A stretch of 64,000 nt of DNA from Thiodiazotropha sp040791665 (GTDB taxonomy: Bacteria > Pseudomonadota > Gammaproteobacteria > Chromatiales > Chromatiaceae), in the NCBI GenBank assembly GCA_040791665.1, contig JBFNNX010000009.1, positions 682,001 to 746,000 on the forward strand, given 5' to 3'. The notes below the pieces were generated by a model. The model made no database searches, had not been told where the DNA came from, and worked only from the letters and a program-made list of their open reading frames with translations. The stretch's first letter is position 1; each line of letters opens with the position of its first letter. Position numbers and translations under genes: made by a program. Positions 53,010-62,198 of this stretch are shown here, one piece after another.

Positions 53010-54350
53010 TCAATATTTGTAGGATGCAATCACCCTGAAGTGGTTCTGGGTCAGATCCTTACCCTCGATACCGTCGTATTCACTACCCCGATTAGCCAGG
53101 AATGCTTTAAGCATGACGTTCTTCTTGGGCTTATAGACAACTACGATATCCGCCTCGTAGGCATCCGTCTGCGGCGCCACCATCCCCGGGCCGCTGAGAC
53201 CCAACACCTTGCGTGGCGCGGAGGTCTCTGATTCGCCATAGTTGGCGTAGCTCACCTTGATTATGAGATTTTTCAAAATCTTGTATGAAGCGCCGATTTT
53301 ATACGCATCGACATTCTTACGATACTCATTTCGGGAGAATATGGAACTGGTGTAGGCAGGATCGCCACCCCAGGCGTTCAGCATAGCGGTATCGCCACCA
53401 GAGCTATTGACAGCGGCATAGACAGACCACTTTTTATAGCCTAGTGCGGCCTTGAGTCCAAACAGATCAAAATCGAGGACACCGCCCAATTGATCACCTG
53501 TCTCCTGCTGATTCAGGTACTGCCCCGAGAGTTTCAACTTCATCCCATCCAGGGGTATCATGGTGTCGGCATGCAGATAGACGTTATTGGCGATGTCATC
53601 CACATAGTAGTCCCAGAGTCCTATCTTGGTATTTTTCCAACCGGTGTAGGCCACATTCACCACCGTGATGCCATCGGTCTCCTGTGCCCCGCTGCCGAAT
53701 GTAGCAGTACTGATTTCGTGAAATTCCGCCTGTCCGATCAAGCTGGATTTAATTGCGGCACCGGCGGTTTTTGTCCCTTCGCCAATCAGTCCGAAGTCGG
53801 TCATGGCGCGGGAACCGAAAGACATCTCAGTGACTTGCGCTACACCCAGCTCAAATCCTTCAATGGCGCTCGTCGATGCTCCATAAGCCCTGTAGAAGTT
53901 CGGTATATTGCTGTAGGTGATGGTGGTCAAAGGGGTCGCATAACGCTGATTACCGCCAATCAGGGTAAAATTTTCAGCGTCGTATTTGAGGTAAAGCTCG
54001 CCTAGATGTGATTTTGTGGAACCGTCATCGGTCACAAACATACCCCGGGCAACACGTTCCGTGTCAAAATCGGTGATCCCGAATATATCGCCGTTGGCGT
54101 AGAAACCGATACCGGCTTTCAGATTGTTCCATGCCTGGCTCTCATACTTCAGCTTGAGCAAGTAGGAGGTACCGTTGTTCGGATCATACCCATTGTCCTT
54201 GGCGGACAGGATGGACATGCCCTTGATCAAAACATCAAGATTGCCCAGATCCTTACCGTCAGACGTTATGCTGGCCGCCATGGCCGAATTCACACACAAT
54301 CCCAGCACTGCCGCAGATGCACATGCTCGTCTCTTCATACTTAACTTCAT
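53010..54350 (-). CDS. Outer-membrane porin-like beta-barrel protein
   Basis: 446-residue exported protein. From the ATG at 54350, preceded by GGGAGGAG, it has a clear signal peptide ending NSAMAA. The mature part is built of alternating polar/aromatic strands typical of a beta-barrel (for example YLLKLKYESQAWNNLKAGIGFY, LGELYLKYDAENFTLIGG) and ends in an aromatic strand, FRVIASYKY. It is close in style to OprD/OprB-like or other general porins; substrate specificity is unknown. An in-frame ATG 12 bases upstream has no ribosome site. A terminator follows the gene. Confidence 0.82.
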   Translation of the reverse strand: MKLSMKRRACASAAVLGLCVNSAMAASITSDGKDLGNLDVLIKGMSILSAKDNGYDPNNGTSYLLKLKYESQAWNNLKAGIGFYANGDIFGITDFDTERVARGMFVTDDGSTKSHLGELYLKYDAENFTLIGGNQRYATPLTTITYSNIPNFYRAYGASTSAIEGFELGVAQVTEMSFGSRAMTDFGLIGEGTKTAGAAIKSSLIGQAEFHEISTATFGSGAQETDGITVVNVAYTGWKNTKIGLWDYYVDDIANNVYLHADTMIPLDGMKLKLSGQYLNQQETGDQLGGVLDFDLFGLKAALGYKKWSVYAAVNSSGGDTAMLNAWGGDPAYTSSIFSRNEYRKNVDAYKIGASYKILKNLIIKVSYANYGESETSAPRKVLGLSGPGMVAPQTDAYEADIVVVYKPKKNVMLKAFLANRGSEYDGIEGKDLTQNHFRVIASYKY

Positions 54351-54710
54351 TACTCCTCCCATCTGTTTTTAACCGATGAAAACCCTTGGCGTTTCCACCA
54401 ATCTTTCATAACTTAGAGATAGCCCGTATAGGCATCAGTGATGTCATGGGTGCTCCGCAAATGCCAGTTCGAAGATACCCGGACAAGCGCAGTGACCCCA
54501 CCTTGAAGCGCGGATAGCCCTTTGACGCAAGCTCGACTTCATCAGTCGTCATGCATTTCTTTTTTTGTTATTGGAATGGCGGGATGCCAAGCGTTATCAG
54601 CCACTGTCAGCACTCGAAATAGACCGTTCCGGTCGACTGCGCAATCGGTATTGTCTCCCTTGCAGGCATAAAAAGTACCGACATAAACGTGACTGGACAA
54701 AAGGTTTTTT

Positions 54711-54726
54711 CGTACGAATTCGTACG
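54711..54726. promoter_or_regulatory. Perfect 16-bp palindrome in the porin upstream region
   Basis: CGTACGAATTCGTACG is perfectly symmetric and sits after a T-run in the 518-bp gap (54351-54868) upstream of the porin gene. A dimeric repressor or activator site is possible. The gap otherwise has no convincing gene; a 71-codon plus-strand frame starting at TTG is probably chance. Confidence 0.4.
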
Positions 54727-54868
54727 CTAGAAGGAACCTCTTTTAGTTCAATAATTTCAATGGATTACGAAACCCATTAGCCATATTTCAACGAAACCCG
54801 ACAAGTGATTGCCGCAGGGTTCCAGGAATGAGCTGCCTAGAGTGGACGGAGGAAACAAAGCGGTGAGG

Positions 54869-56728
54869 TTAACTTCTCTTGTTGCTCAAGCCTGAGAGCA
54901 GTAATCGCAGCTCATCCAACGCTTGCTGAAGCCGGGTACGCTGGGGAGTGACTTTTCGATTCATGCATTTAAGTACAAATTCGGCAGTGGCAATTGCCCG
55001 CTTGCTGCGCGGGTTGTTGGGACAGCTATCCAGGTTGAGGTATCTATCCAGCGTACGAGTTGTGGGGGTGGACTTGTCTATATAGACAGGCCAAATCCTA
55101 CTCTCCTCTGCCAACGCCAGCTTGGTTTTGCCGAGGTCGTGTTCCCAGCATGCAAGGGCTGAGTGCATCACCAACACGACTTTCTCTTTCAGCAACTGCC
55201 GCTCAATCTCATGATCCGGTCCATCGTCAGGTTGAACATCGGCATCGGGTCCTGCTGAATCACTCGAACCGACACGCGCAAGCTCAAGAATTGTGCCCAG
55301 CGACGCTTCGACGGCCTGCAGGCGCTGCTCATTCTGCTCCATGCTGTTGACGAGCATTTCAGTCAGCTTTTCACCCTCATCACCGGATATCGGCCGCATG
55401 ACGATCGTCTGCCTGATCCCATCGGATACGCTCACAGGATTAATGACGGCATCCGCCTCGAATTTCCGCCTATCCTTTGTCACGCACACCAGTTGCCGGT
55501 GCTGTGCCTGATCCGGTGGATAGATCTGACCCAGTTCACTGACAGTCTCTGCCCCTGGAAAGAAATCAGCAAGATCAAGCTGACTGATCTCCTCTTGCGT
55601 ATAGTGAAAAAGCTTCAGCGCCACCTGATTGAAATAGATGGTCTCACCCTCCTCGCCGAAACAGAGGATTGCGCTATCGTCTAGATCGAGAAGTCGCTCG
55701 AGCTCGCTGTTGCGGACGCGTATCTGCCCGGCCATTCTCTCGAAACCCTGAGCAAGGGTTGCGAACTCAAGCAACCCCCTCTTGCTGACGTGCACATCTC
55801 TTTTCCAGTCAGCCACCTGTCGCATACCATCAACCAATCTGTCCATCGGCACAAACAGAAATCGATGAAACATCCAAAGGGCGATTAACAGAATACTCAG
55901 CGTGATCAGGATAAACCCGGCCGTGGTTATCACTTGGGTGAAACCCATCTCTTGCAGCAAAACGCTGACATCCTCGTAACCGACAATCTTGAATACAGGC
56001 CTGCCCGAGGAGGTATGGAGCATGTATTCCACAGGGAGATGTTTCTCATCTTCCAGCTCGGTACCAACAGCAGCATTGATGTCGGCGACGTCGAATATCT
56101 TTACCGGCGTTTTTGTGATGCGGCTGACATCGGGAAGATTAAAGGCTGGATCGACGACAACTTCGAGATAACCCACGGCACGCAGTCCTCCCACTGGCAC
56201 CAGGGTTGAAAAGAGAGGACCCACCGGTGAATACCAGAGTGCGTCAATCGCCTTCAGACGATCGATTTTTTTTCTCTGCACCAGTTTGGCCGCCATGTAA
56301 GGCGGAAGATGGTTTTCCAGCCGCTGCTCTCCCACATCGCTTTGCACCAGCAACGCCAAGTCCAAGCTGTAGAGCCTCAGTTTCACGAGATTTATCTTGG
56401 CAAATCCTGCAAAACCGCTGATAAACGGATCATTCAATACCTCTACGACACCCGAAATCTTCTCTGTATCGCGGGGCTGCTTAAGCGCATCTATCAAACG
56501 GGAGTTGTGGCCAAGCTTCATACCCAGATCGAAAGCGTGGCTACTGATCTCTCGGACCACCTCCTGTGAGGCCACTTCCATTACCCTGGAGAGACTCTTG
56601 ATCTGCGCATCGAGTGCCGCCTGTTTGAAATAGGAACTCGCCAGCAGAAAGAGCAGAATGGAGAAGATACCGACCACCACATAGATGGCGACAGTTACCG
56701 TCTTAATGGATAAGTTCTCAACACGCAT
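54869..56728 (-). CDS. Membrane PAS-domain receptor with unrecognised C-terminal output domain
   Basis: 619-residue inner-membrane protein. Helix 1 lies at about 12-35, a periplasmic sensor domain extends to about 270, and helix 2 (ITTAGFILITLSILLIALWMF) is followed by a HAMP-like linker and a PAS domain (about 345-455, DDSAILCFGEEGETIYFNQVAL). The C-terminal 100 or so residues (ALACWEHDLGKTKLALAEESRIW, TRTLDRYLNLD, ATAEFVLKC) are neither kinase, GGDEF, EAL nor chemoreceptor, so the output is unknown; a DNA- or protein-binding role is conceivable. I chose the ATG at 56728, just before the first helix; upstream frame overlaps the rhodanese gene. It lies 16 bp after that gene. Confidence 0.75.
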   Translation of the reverse strand: MRVENLSIKTVTVAIYVVVGIFSILLFLLASSYFKQAALDAQIKSLSRVMEVASQEVVREISSHAFDLGMKLGHNSRLIDALKQPRDTEKISGVVEVLNDPFISGFAGFAKINLVKLRLYSLDLALLVQSDVGEQRLENHLPPYMAAKLVQRKKIDRLKAIDALWYSPVGPLFSTLVPVGGLRAVGYLEVVVDPAFNLPDVSRITKTPVKIFDVADINAAVGTELEDEKHLPVEYMLHTSSGRPVFKIVGYEDVSVLLQEMGFTQVITTAGFILITLSILLIALWMFHRFLFVPMDRLVDGMRQVADWKRDVHVSKRGLLEFATLAQGFERMAGQIRVRNSELERLLDLDDSAILCFGEEGETIYFNQVALKLFHYTQEEISQLDLADFFPGAETVSELGQIYPPDQAQHRQLVCVTKDRRKFEADAVINPVSVSDGIRQTIVMRPISGDEGEKLTEMLVNSMEQNEQRLQAVEASLGTILELARVGSSDSAGPDADVQPDDGPDHEIERQLLKEKVVLVMHSALACWEHDLGKTKLALAEESRIWPVYIDKSTPTTRTLDRYLNLDSCPNNPRSKRAIATAEFVLKCMNRKVTPQRTRLQQALDELRLLLSGLSNKRS

Positions 56729-56744
56729 GTTACTATGGGTTCGA

Positions 56745-57233
56745 CTATTCAGTGACTGCAGGTAATCGTTTTTCCAGCCACTCCTTCCATCCACCGCGAA
56801 ACCAGAAAATTTCCGAATAGCCCCATTTGACAGCTTTTGAAATTGCGTCGGAACTCCGTTGACACCGGATACCGTTGCAGTAGATAAGCAGGGGGTTTGT
56901 CTTATGCGGAGACACCGCTTCAAGGTCGGCAAGTGTAAGTGTCGTATTGAGGATGTTATGGGCACCCTCAATATGTCCCTTCATATATTCAGTCTTTTTT
57001 CTTGCATCAATTACAACTAGATCTGGATTGGTCAGTATCAGTTCGATCGTCTCTTCAGCAGTGACGACCGTTGCTCCCGGTAGGCTATCCGGCACATAAG
57101 GCTTGTCGTCAGCAGATGACGTCATAGCAAATATGAATAGTAGTAATACGAATAATCTCACGTTACCCGGTTTCCGCAGACCCCCAACGACGAGCCCGAT
57201 ATCTATGGTTCTTGAGTGATGGAGCAGTAACAT
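56745..57233 (-). CDS. Exported single-domain rhodanese-like protein
   Basis: 162-residue protein with one rhodanese domain: ATVVTAEETIELI, VVIDARKKTEYMKGHIEGAHNI and the active-site loop IYCNGIRCQRSSDA with the catalytic Cys, ending FWFRGGWKEWL. A hydrophobic stretch (LFVLLLFIFAMTSSADD) before the domain suggests export to the periplasm. Two starts are possible, ATG at 57233 or GTG near 57161 directly before the signal-like segment; the shorter one gives a more normal signal peptide. It may handle sulfane sulfur or act as a binding module for the downstream receptor, with which it is probably co-transcribed. Confidence 0.85.
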   Translation of the reverse strand: MLLLHHSRTIDIGLVVGGLRKPGNVRLFVLLLFIFAMTSSADDKPYVPDSLPGATVVTAEETIELILTNPDLVVIDARKKTEYMKGHIEGAHNILNTTLTLADLEAVSPHKTNPLLIYCNGIRCQRSSDAISKAVKWGYSEIFWFRGGWKEWLEKRLPAVTE

Positions 57234-57718
57234 CCTGTCATCATGTCATGATATCGTAAAATGACGATCAAGACAGTTGCGTTGCATCATTCTGTATAGA
57301 CGACATCTCGCAGGACTCGTGACTGTCGGTGAGGCAACAGTCAGCTGATGTCTTTCCCTTTCAATACGCAAATTCTTCACCAATTCAGCGTCCTGTGACT
57401 TCAGGTACACCTTGAATGCTGGGAAACAATCCTCAATGTGTTGATAAAGGAGGGTACATTCTGGGCAGTGACGCACATATGGCGGTGCGCCGCCCCCCCG
57501 AACCGGCTTCCCTGCCAGCCGCCATCGGCTATATGATTGCCTTGCAAAGTCATCCTGCGGCTCAAGTTTCCAGGCTGGGCATTGACGTCACATATGCTTT
57601 CATATGCTGGCCCATTAATGCGCAACGATCATGCCATAAAAAATTATACTCTGTATTTAGTTGGGTCGGTGGTGAGTGATAGGATCAGAACAGTTCATCG
57701 AAATCTGATAACGCCCCT
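57234..57718. other. Intergenic region metY / rhodanese gene
   Basis: 485 bp. It contains a 76-codon minus-strand frame (57246-57476, GTG start, begins RHCPECTLLY) that could be a small gene or a remnant but lacks support. It also holds a GC hairpin GGCGG-TGCG-CCGCC (57481-57494) and a direct repeat CATATGCT-TT-CATATGCT (57591-57608) next to TGACGTCA. No standard terminator is seen after metY. Confidence 0.4.
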
Positions 57719-58996
57719 TTACCCCTTTGCCGCTTCCAGCGCCTGGCTGATATCGGCAATGATATCGTCCACGTGTTCGATGCCGATGGAGAGGCGTACC
57801 ATGTCCGCGCTTACCCCCGCGGTTGCCAACTCCTCTTCGTTCAACTGACGATGGGTGGTTGTGGCGGGGTGACATGCCAGGGACTTGGCATCGCCGATAT
57901 TGACCAGGCGCAGAATCATCTGCAATGCATCGATGAAACGGGCACCCGCCTCCCGGCCTCCCTCGATACCGAAGCTGAGGATACCGGACGCCTGTCCCTT
58001 GGTGACCTTTTGGCAGCGTTCGTAGTGCGGACTCTCCGGCAGGGCTGCATAGTTGACCCACTTCACCTGCGACTGCTGCTTCAGGTATTCCGCCACCACG
58101 AGACTGTTTTCGCAGTGCCGTTCCATACGCAGCCCCAGGGTCTCCAGACCCTGCATGATCAGAAACGCACTGTGCGGGGAGAGGGCGGCGCCGGTGTTGC
58201 GCAGCGGCACCACCCGGCAACGACCGATATAAGCGGCCGGGCCGAGCGCCTCAGTATAGACAACGCCGTGGTATGAGGGATCAGGTTCGTTCAGCATTGG
58301 GAAACGCTCCCTGTTCCCCATCCAATCGAATTTACCCGAATCGATGATCACCCCGCCGACCGTGGTGCCATGACCGCCGATATATTTAGTAAGCGAATGG
58401 ACGATGACATCGGCACCATGATCGAAGGCACGGCAGAGATAGGGAGTAGCCACCGTATTATCCACGATCAATGGAACTCCGTGACGATGGGCAATCTCGG
58501 CCAATCTATCCAGATCCACCACGTTACCCGCAGGATTGCCTATGGATTCGCAGAACAGAGCCCGAGTCTTGTCGTCAATCAGCTGTTCGAGCTTCTCATA
58601 ATCATCGAACGAGGCCATACGCACTTCAATCCCCTGGCGTGGAAAGGTGTGGGCAAAAAGATTGTAGGTACCACCATAGAGCTGACTGGTACTGACGATA
58701 TTATCGCCACTGCTGGCGATACACTGGATAGCGTAGGTGATGGCCGCCATTCCCGATGCCAATGCTAAAGAGCCGACACCGCCCTCCATCTCAGTCAGGC
58801 GCTGCTCCAGCACCGCCGTTGTGGGATTCATGATACGGGTGTAGATGTTGCCGACCACCTTGAGATCGAACAGGTCGGCACCGTGTTGGGTATCGTCAAA
58901 AGTATATGAGGTGGTTTGATAGATGGGAACCGCGGCCGCCTTGGTGGTGGGTTCCGATTCGTAGCCGGCATGCAGTGCCAATGATTCTAATTTCAT
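57719..58996 (-). CDS. metY: O-acetylhomoserine aminocarboxypropyltransferase (sulfhydrylase)
   Basis: PLP enzyme that makes homocysteine from O-acetylhomoserine and sulfide (direct sulfhydrylation) in methionine synthesis; 425 residues. The PLP lysine is Lys204 in HSLTKYIGGHG. Other family features are ALASGMAAITYAIQ, TSQLYGGTYNLF, ESIGNPAGNV and VDNTVATPYLCRAFDHGAD. The length and the GNR-type insertion match MetY rather than the shorter MetZ/MetB. The ATG at 58996 has AGGAG 5 bases upstream. The enzyme fits an organism with access to sulfide. Confidence 0.94.
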   Translation of the reverse strand: MKLESLALHAGYESEPTTKAAAVPIYQTTSYTFDDTQHGADLFDLKVVGNIYTRIMNPTTAVLEQRLTEMEGGVGSLALASGMAAITYAIQCIASSGDNIVSTSQLYGGTYNLFAHTFPRQGIEVRMASFDDYEKLEQLIDDKTRALFCESIGNPAGNVVDLDRLAEIAHRHGVPLIVDNTVATPYLCRAFDHGADVIVHSLTKYIGGHGTTVGGVIIDSGKFDWMGNRERFPMLNEPDPSYHGVVYTEALGPAAYIGRCRVVPLRNTGAALSPHSAFLIMQGLETLGLRMERHCENSLVVAEYLKQQSQVKWVNYAALPESPHYERCQKVTKGQASGILSFGIEGGREAGARFIDALQMILRLVNIGDAKSLACHPATTTHRQLNEEELATAGVSADMVRLSIGIEHVDDIIADISQALEAAKG

Positions 58997-59315
58997 AATC
59001 ACTCCTCATCCTCAATCTTGGATATGGCCTGTTTATTGCGCATCAGGCATCTGTTTTTTAGTCATTCCGAACGGGTGAGGTAATACATACCCCGGGCATT
59101 CTCTTTTTTGAATTTCCTGCCCATGGTGGGGATTGCAGGCCTGCTGATGGAGCCTGAAACACTATTTTTATTCACCCTAAACCAGGCCATTTGCGGCATA
59201 TCAATGCGGTAAATGGCCTAGATACGCATAGTATCGTGAAATTACCCATTAGACACGAGTTGTAACCAATTAAACAGCCGCTTATCCTTACGCCAAACGC
59301 ATTTACGGTTTTTTT
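58997..59315. other. Divergent region metY / rnfA with short open frames
   Basis: 319 bp. On the minus strand, two short frames precede metY: a 20-codon one (59062-59124, encoding MGRKFKKENARGMYYLTRSE) and a 14-codon one (58999-59043, encoding MRNKQAISKIEDEE) whose last codons contain the metY ribosome site. Either could be a leader peptide or chance. I see no S-adenosylmethionine riboswitch. The rnfA promoter should also lie here. Confidence 0.35.
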
Positions 59316-59897
59316 ATGCAAGAATACGCCCTTATCCTGATCAGCACCGTATTGGTGAACAACTTCGTCCTGGTGAAATTTCTGGGACTGTGTCCCTTCA
59401 TGGGCGTTTCCCGCAAGCTGGAGACGGCGACCGGCATGGGTCTGGCCACCACTTTCGTACTCACCCTCTCCGCTATCTGCTCCTATCTGGTCAATGAGTA
59501 CCTGCTGATTCCCCTCGGTTTGGAATTTCTTCGCACCATCGCCTTTATCCTGGTGATTGCCGTTGTAGTCCAGTTCACCGAGATGGTGATGCATAAGACC
59601 AGTCCCATGCTGTACCAGGTTCTGGGTATCTTTCTGCCGCTGATAACCACCAACTGTGCCGTACTGGGAGTGGCTCTGCTGAATACCCAGGAGCAACATG
59701 GTTTTATTGAGTCCGCGCTCTACGGATTCGGTGCCGCCGCGGGCTTCTCCCTGGTCCTGGTACTGTTTGCCGGTATTCGTGAGCGGGTTACCGTTGCGGA
59801 TGTCCCCGAACCACTGCAAGGCAACGCAATCGCATTGATCACCGCCGGGTTGATGTCCATGGCATTTATGGGCTTCACGGGACTGGTCGCCTCGTAA
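59316..59897 (+). CDS. rnfA: Rnf electron transport complex subunit A
   Basis: 193-residue integral membrane subunit with about six helices. It contains the twin family motifs NNFVLVKFLGLCPFMGVS near the N-terminus and TTNCAVLGVALLN at about 100, whose cysteines hold the membrane-embedded iron-sulfur centre described in Rnf/Nqr structures. It is the first gene of rnfABCDGE. The complex couples electron transfer between ferredoxin and NADH to ion movement, and in gammaproteobacteria often supports nitrogenase or SoxR reduction. Confidence 0.97.
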   Translation: MQEYALILISTVLVNNFVLVKFLGLCPFMGVSRKLETATGMGLATTFVLTLSAICSYLVNEYLLIPLGLEFLRTIAFILVIAVVVQFTEMVMHKTSPMLYQVLGIFLPLITTNCAVLGVALLNTQEQHGFIESALYGFGAAAGFSLVLVLFAGIRERVTVADVPEPLQGNAIALITAGLMSMAFMGFTGLVAS

Positions 59898-59910
59898 GGA
59901 TCACGCATCG

Positions 59911-60489
59911 ATGTTAGTTGCCATCATGACCATTTCCGCCCTTGCCGCCCTGTTCGGCCTCCTGCTTGGATATGCCAGTATCCGTTTTCATGTGGAAGGG
60001 GACCCGATTACCGATCAGATAGAGCAGCTATTACCCCAAACTCAATGCGGTCAATGCAGTTTTGCCGGATGCCGACCCTATGCTGAGGCCATTGCCAGTG
60101 GCGAAGCGGAGATCAATCTTTGCCCCCCCGGTGGAGAAACCACCATGGTCGCACTCGCTGATCTCCTTGGGCGGGATCCCATACCCTTGGATGCAGACAT
60201 TGCGCAGGAGAAACCAAAATCCATCGCTCTGATCAAGGAGGAGGAGTGCATCGGTTGCACCCTCTGCCTGCAGGCCTGCCCGGTAGACGCCATTATCGGG
60301 GCCGCTAAACAGATGCATGTTGTCATCGTTGACGAGTGCACGGGTTGCGAGCGTTGCCTGCCACCCTGCCCCGTCGACTGTATCGTGATGCAGCCGATAG
60401 CACTGAATACGGGCAATTGGCGCTGGCCCTATCCGCAAAACGGTATGGAGGAGATTGCTTCTTTCGGAGCACTCAGGAAGGCAGGCTGA
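59911..60489 (+). CDS. rnfB: Rnf electron transport complex subunit B (ferredoxin subunit)
   Basis: 192 residues. An N-terminal helix anchors the protein. A four-Cys cluster motif (CGQCSFAGCRPYAEAI, about 46-61) follows, then two [4Fe-4S] ferredoxin motifs, CIGCTLCLQACPVDAI and CTGCERCLPPCPVDCI. It accepts or donates electrons at the cytoplasmic face. It lies 13 bp after rnfA and 5 bp before rnfC. The usual ribosome site is weak, consistent with coupling. Confidence 0.97.
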   Translation: MLVAIMTISALAALFGLLLGYASIRFHVEGDPITDQIEQLLPQTQCGQCSFAGCRPYAEAIASGEAEINLCPPGGETTMVALADLLGRDPIPLDADIAQEKPKSIALIKEEECIGCTLCLQACPVDAIIGAAKQMHVVIVDECTGCERCLPPCPVDCIVMQPIALNTGNWRWPYPQNGMEEIASFGALRKAG

Positions 60490-60494
60490 ACCCC

Positions 60495-62198
60495 ATGTAT
60501 GTTGAATCGAAAAAAGGCAAGACCCGGAAACTGTGGCAATTTCACGGCGGTCTGCACCTGCCGGAAAAAAAAGAGATCTCTATACATAAGCCGTTGCAGC
60601 AGGCCACTCTGCCCGACCGATTGGTCCTGCCGCTGCAGCAACATATCGGAGTCCAGGTGCAATCCCTGGTCGCAGTTGGCGATAAGGTCCTCAAGGGACA
60701 ACTCATTGCCGACTCAAAAGCCCCTGTCTCCGCACCTGTGCACGCACCCACATCCGGTATGGTTGTCGAGATAGGAGAGCATGTTGTCCCCCATCCTTCC
60801 GGACTGACCGATGAATGCATCATTATCGAACCCGATGGCGATGATAAATGGACGGAACTGCCCGAACCGATCACCGATTATCGATCCGCGGACAACCAGA
60901 TTTTACGCCAACGTATCCGCGAATCGGGCATTGTGGGTATGGGTGGCGCCACATTTCCTTCCGCGATAAAACTCAATCCGGGTAAACCGATCACAACCCT
61001 GATCATCAACGGTGCCGAGTGCGAACCCTATATCACCTGTGATGACAGGCTGATGCGGGACTTTGCAGCCCGTGTCATGCAAGGTGCACGTATCCTGCAG
61101 CACATACTGCAGAGCGATGAGTGTCTGATCGCCATCGAGGACAACAAACCCGAAGCGATTCTTGCGATGTTTCAGGAGTTGCGTGATGAAGAGAACATCG
61201 AAGTAGTGCGTATCCCGACTCTCTATCCCAGTGGTGGTGAAAAGCAGCTGATCAGAATTCTCACCGGGCGCGAGGTTCCCACCTCCGGCCTACCGGCCCA
61301 AGTTGGAGTGATCTGCCACAATGTCGCCACTACCGCAGCTATCGCAGATGCGGTGCTGGAAGGCCGACCACTGATTTCCCGTATCGTAACAGTCACCGGC
61401 GAGGGGATCCGTGAGCCGGGTAACTTTGAAGCCCCGCTCGGTATGCTTGCCGGGGATCTTATCGCCCAAGCTGGCGGCTATATCGAACAACAGCCACAGC
61501 AACTGATACTGGGTGGTCCCATGATGGGGTTTGACCTGACGACTGACCAGGTGCCCATAACCAAGGGAGCCAACTGCCTGCTTTGTCCAACTGCCGAGGA
61601 GGCTCCTCCACCGCAACCGGCCAGGGCATGTATCCGCTGTGGTCGCTGTGCCGATGTCTGCCCTGCAAATCTATTGCCGCAGCAAATGTATTGGTATAGC
61701 CGTGCCAAAGATCTGGAACAGGCACAGGATTACAACCTGTTCGACTGTATCGAATGCGGGTGTTGCTCACATGTATGCCCTTCCCATATCCCGCTTGTTC
61801 AGTACTATCGTTATGCCAAGGCGGAAAGCTGGGCACAGGAGCAGGAACGCCGTGAATCCGAGCACGCCAAACAGCGACACGACTTCCGTGTTTCTCGCCT
61901 AGAACGACTCGAAGCAGAACGCAAAGCAAGGTTGCGTAAAAAGAAACAGGACCTGAAGGGTAAACCCCCTGCAAAGAAGAAGGAGGAACCCATCAAGGAG
62001 ACCAGCGACAAGGATGCCAAACAAGCTGCGATCGAAGCGGCCATGAAGCGCGCCGCCGAAAAAAAGGCCAGGCAACAGCATACGCCAAAAAATACCGGCA
62101 ACCTGACATCCGTCCAACAGGCACAGATCGAGGCAGCGGATAAAAGGCGCAGGGTTGCCCGCGAGGGGAAGAAGCAACAGCAGGAGCACCCCGAATAA
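60495..62198 (+). CDS. rnfC: Rnf electron transport complex subunit C
   Basis: NADH- and FMN-binding peripheral subunit; 567 residues. The N-terminal RnfC domain is followed by the nucleotide-binding core (SGIVGMGGATFPSAIKL, ECEPYITCDDRLM). Two [4Fe-4S] motifs, CIRCGRCADVCP and CIECGCCSHVCPS, come next, then a long Lys/Ala/Glu-rich tail (about 440-567) of the kind seen in many gammaproteobacterial RnfC proteins. I chose the ATG at 60495, just after rnfB; the open frame continues upstream inside rnfB without conserved sequence. Its last base overlaps the rnfD start (AATGG). Confidence 0.96.
   Translation: MYVESKKGKTRKLWQFHGGLHLPEKKEISIHKPLQQATLPDRLVLPLQQHIGVQVQSLVAVGDKVLKGQLIADSKAPVSAPVHAPTSGMVVEIGEHVVPHPSGLTDECIIIEPDGDDKWTELPEPITDYRSADNQILRQRIRESGIVGMGGATFPSAIKLNPGKPITTLIINGAECEPYITCDDRLMRDFAARVMQGARILQHILQSDECLIAIEDNKPEAILAMFQELRDEENIEVVRIPTLYPSGGEKQLIRILTGREVPTSGLPAQVGVICHNVATTAAIADAVLEGRPLISRIVTVTGEGIREPGNFEAPLGMLAGDLIAQAGGYIEQQPQQLILGGPMMGFDLTTDQVPITKGANCLLCPTAEEAPPPQPARACIRCGRCADVCPANLLPQQMYWYSRAKDLEQAQDYNLFDCIECGCCSHVCPSHIPLVQYYRYAKAESWAQEQERRESEHAKQRHDFRVSRLERLEAERKARLRKKKQDLKGKPPAKKKEEPIKETSDKDAKQAAIEAAMKRAAEKKARQQHTPKNTGNLTSVQQAQIEAADKRRRVAREGKKQQQEHPE

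Noticed and set aside
54565..54780. 71-codon plus-strand frame upstream of the porin
   Set aside because: TTG start without a ribosome site and no recognisable sequence.
57246..57476. 76-codon minus-strand frame beginning RHCPECTLLY
   Set aside because: The CxxC start is suggestive, but it has a GTG start with no ribosome site and no conserved continuation; kept only as a note in the gap entry.
58997..59315. S-adenosylmethionine riboswitch upstream of metY
   Set aside because: Looked for a multi-helix leader with a terminator; no such structure is apparent.
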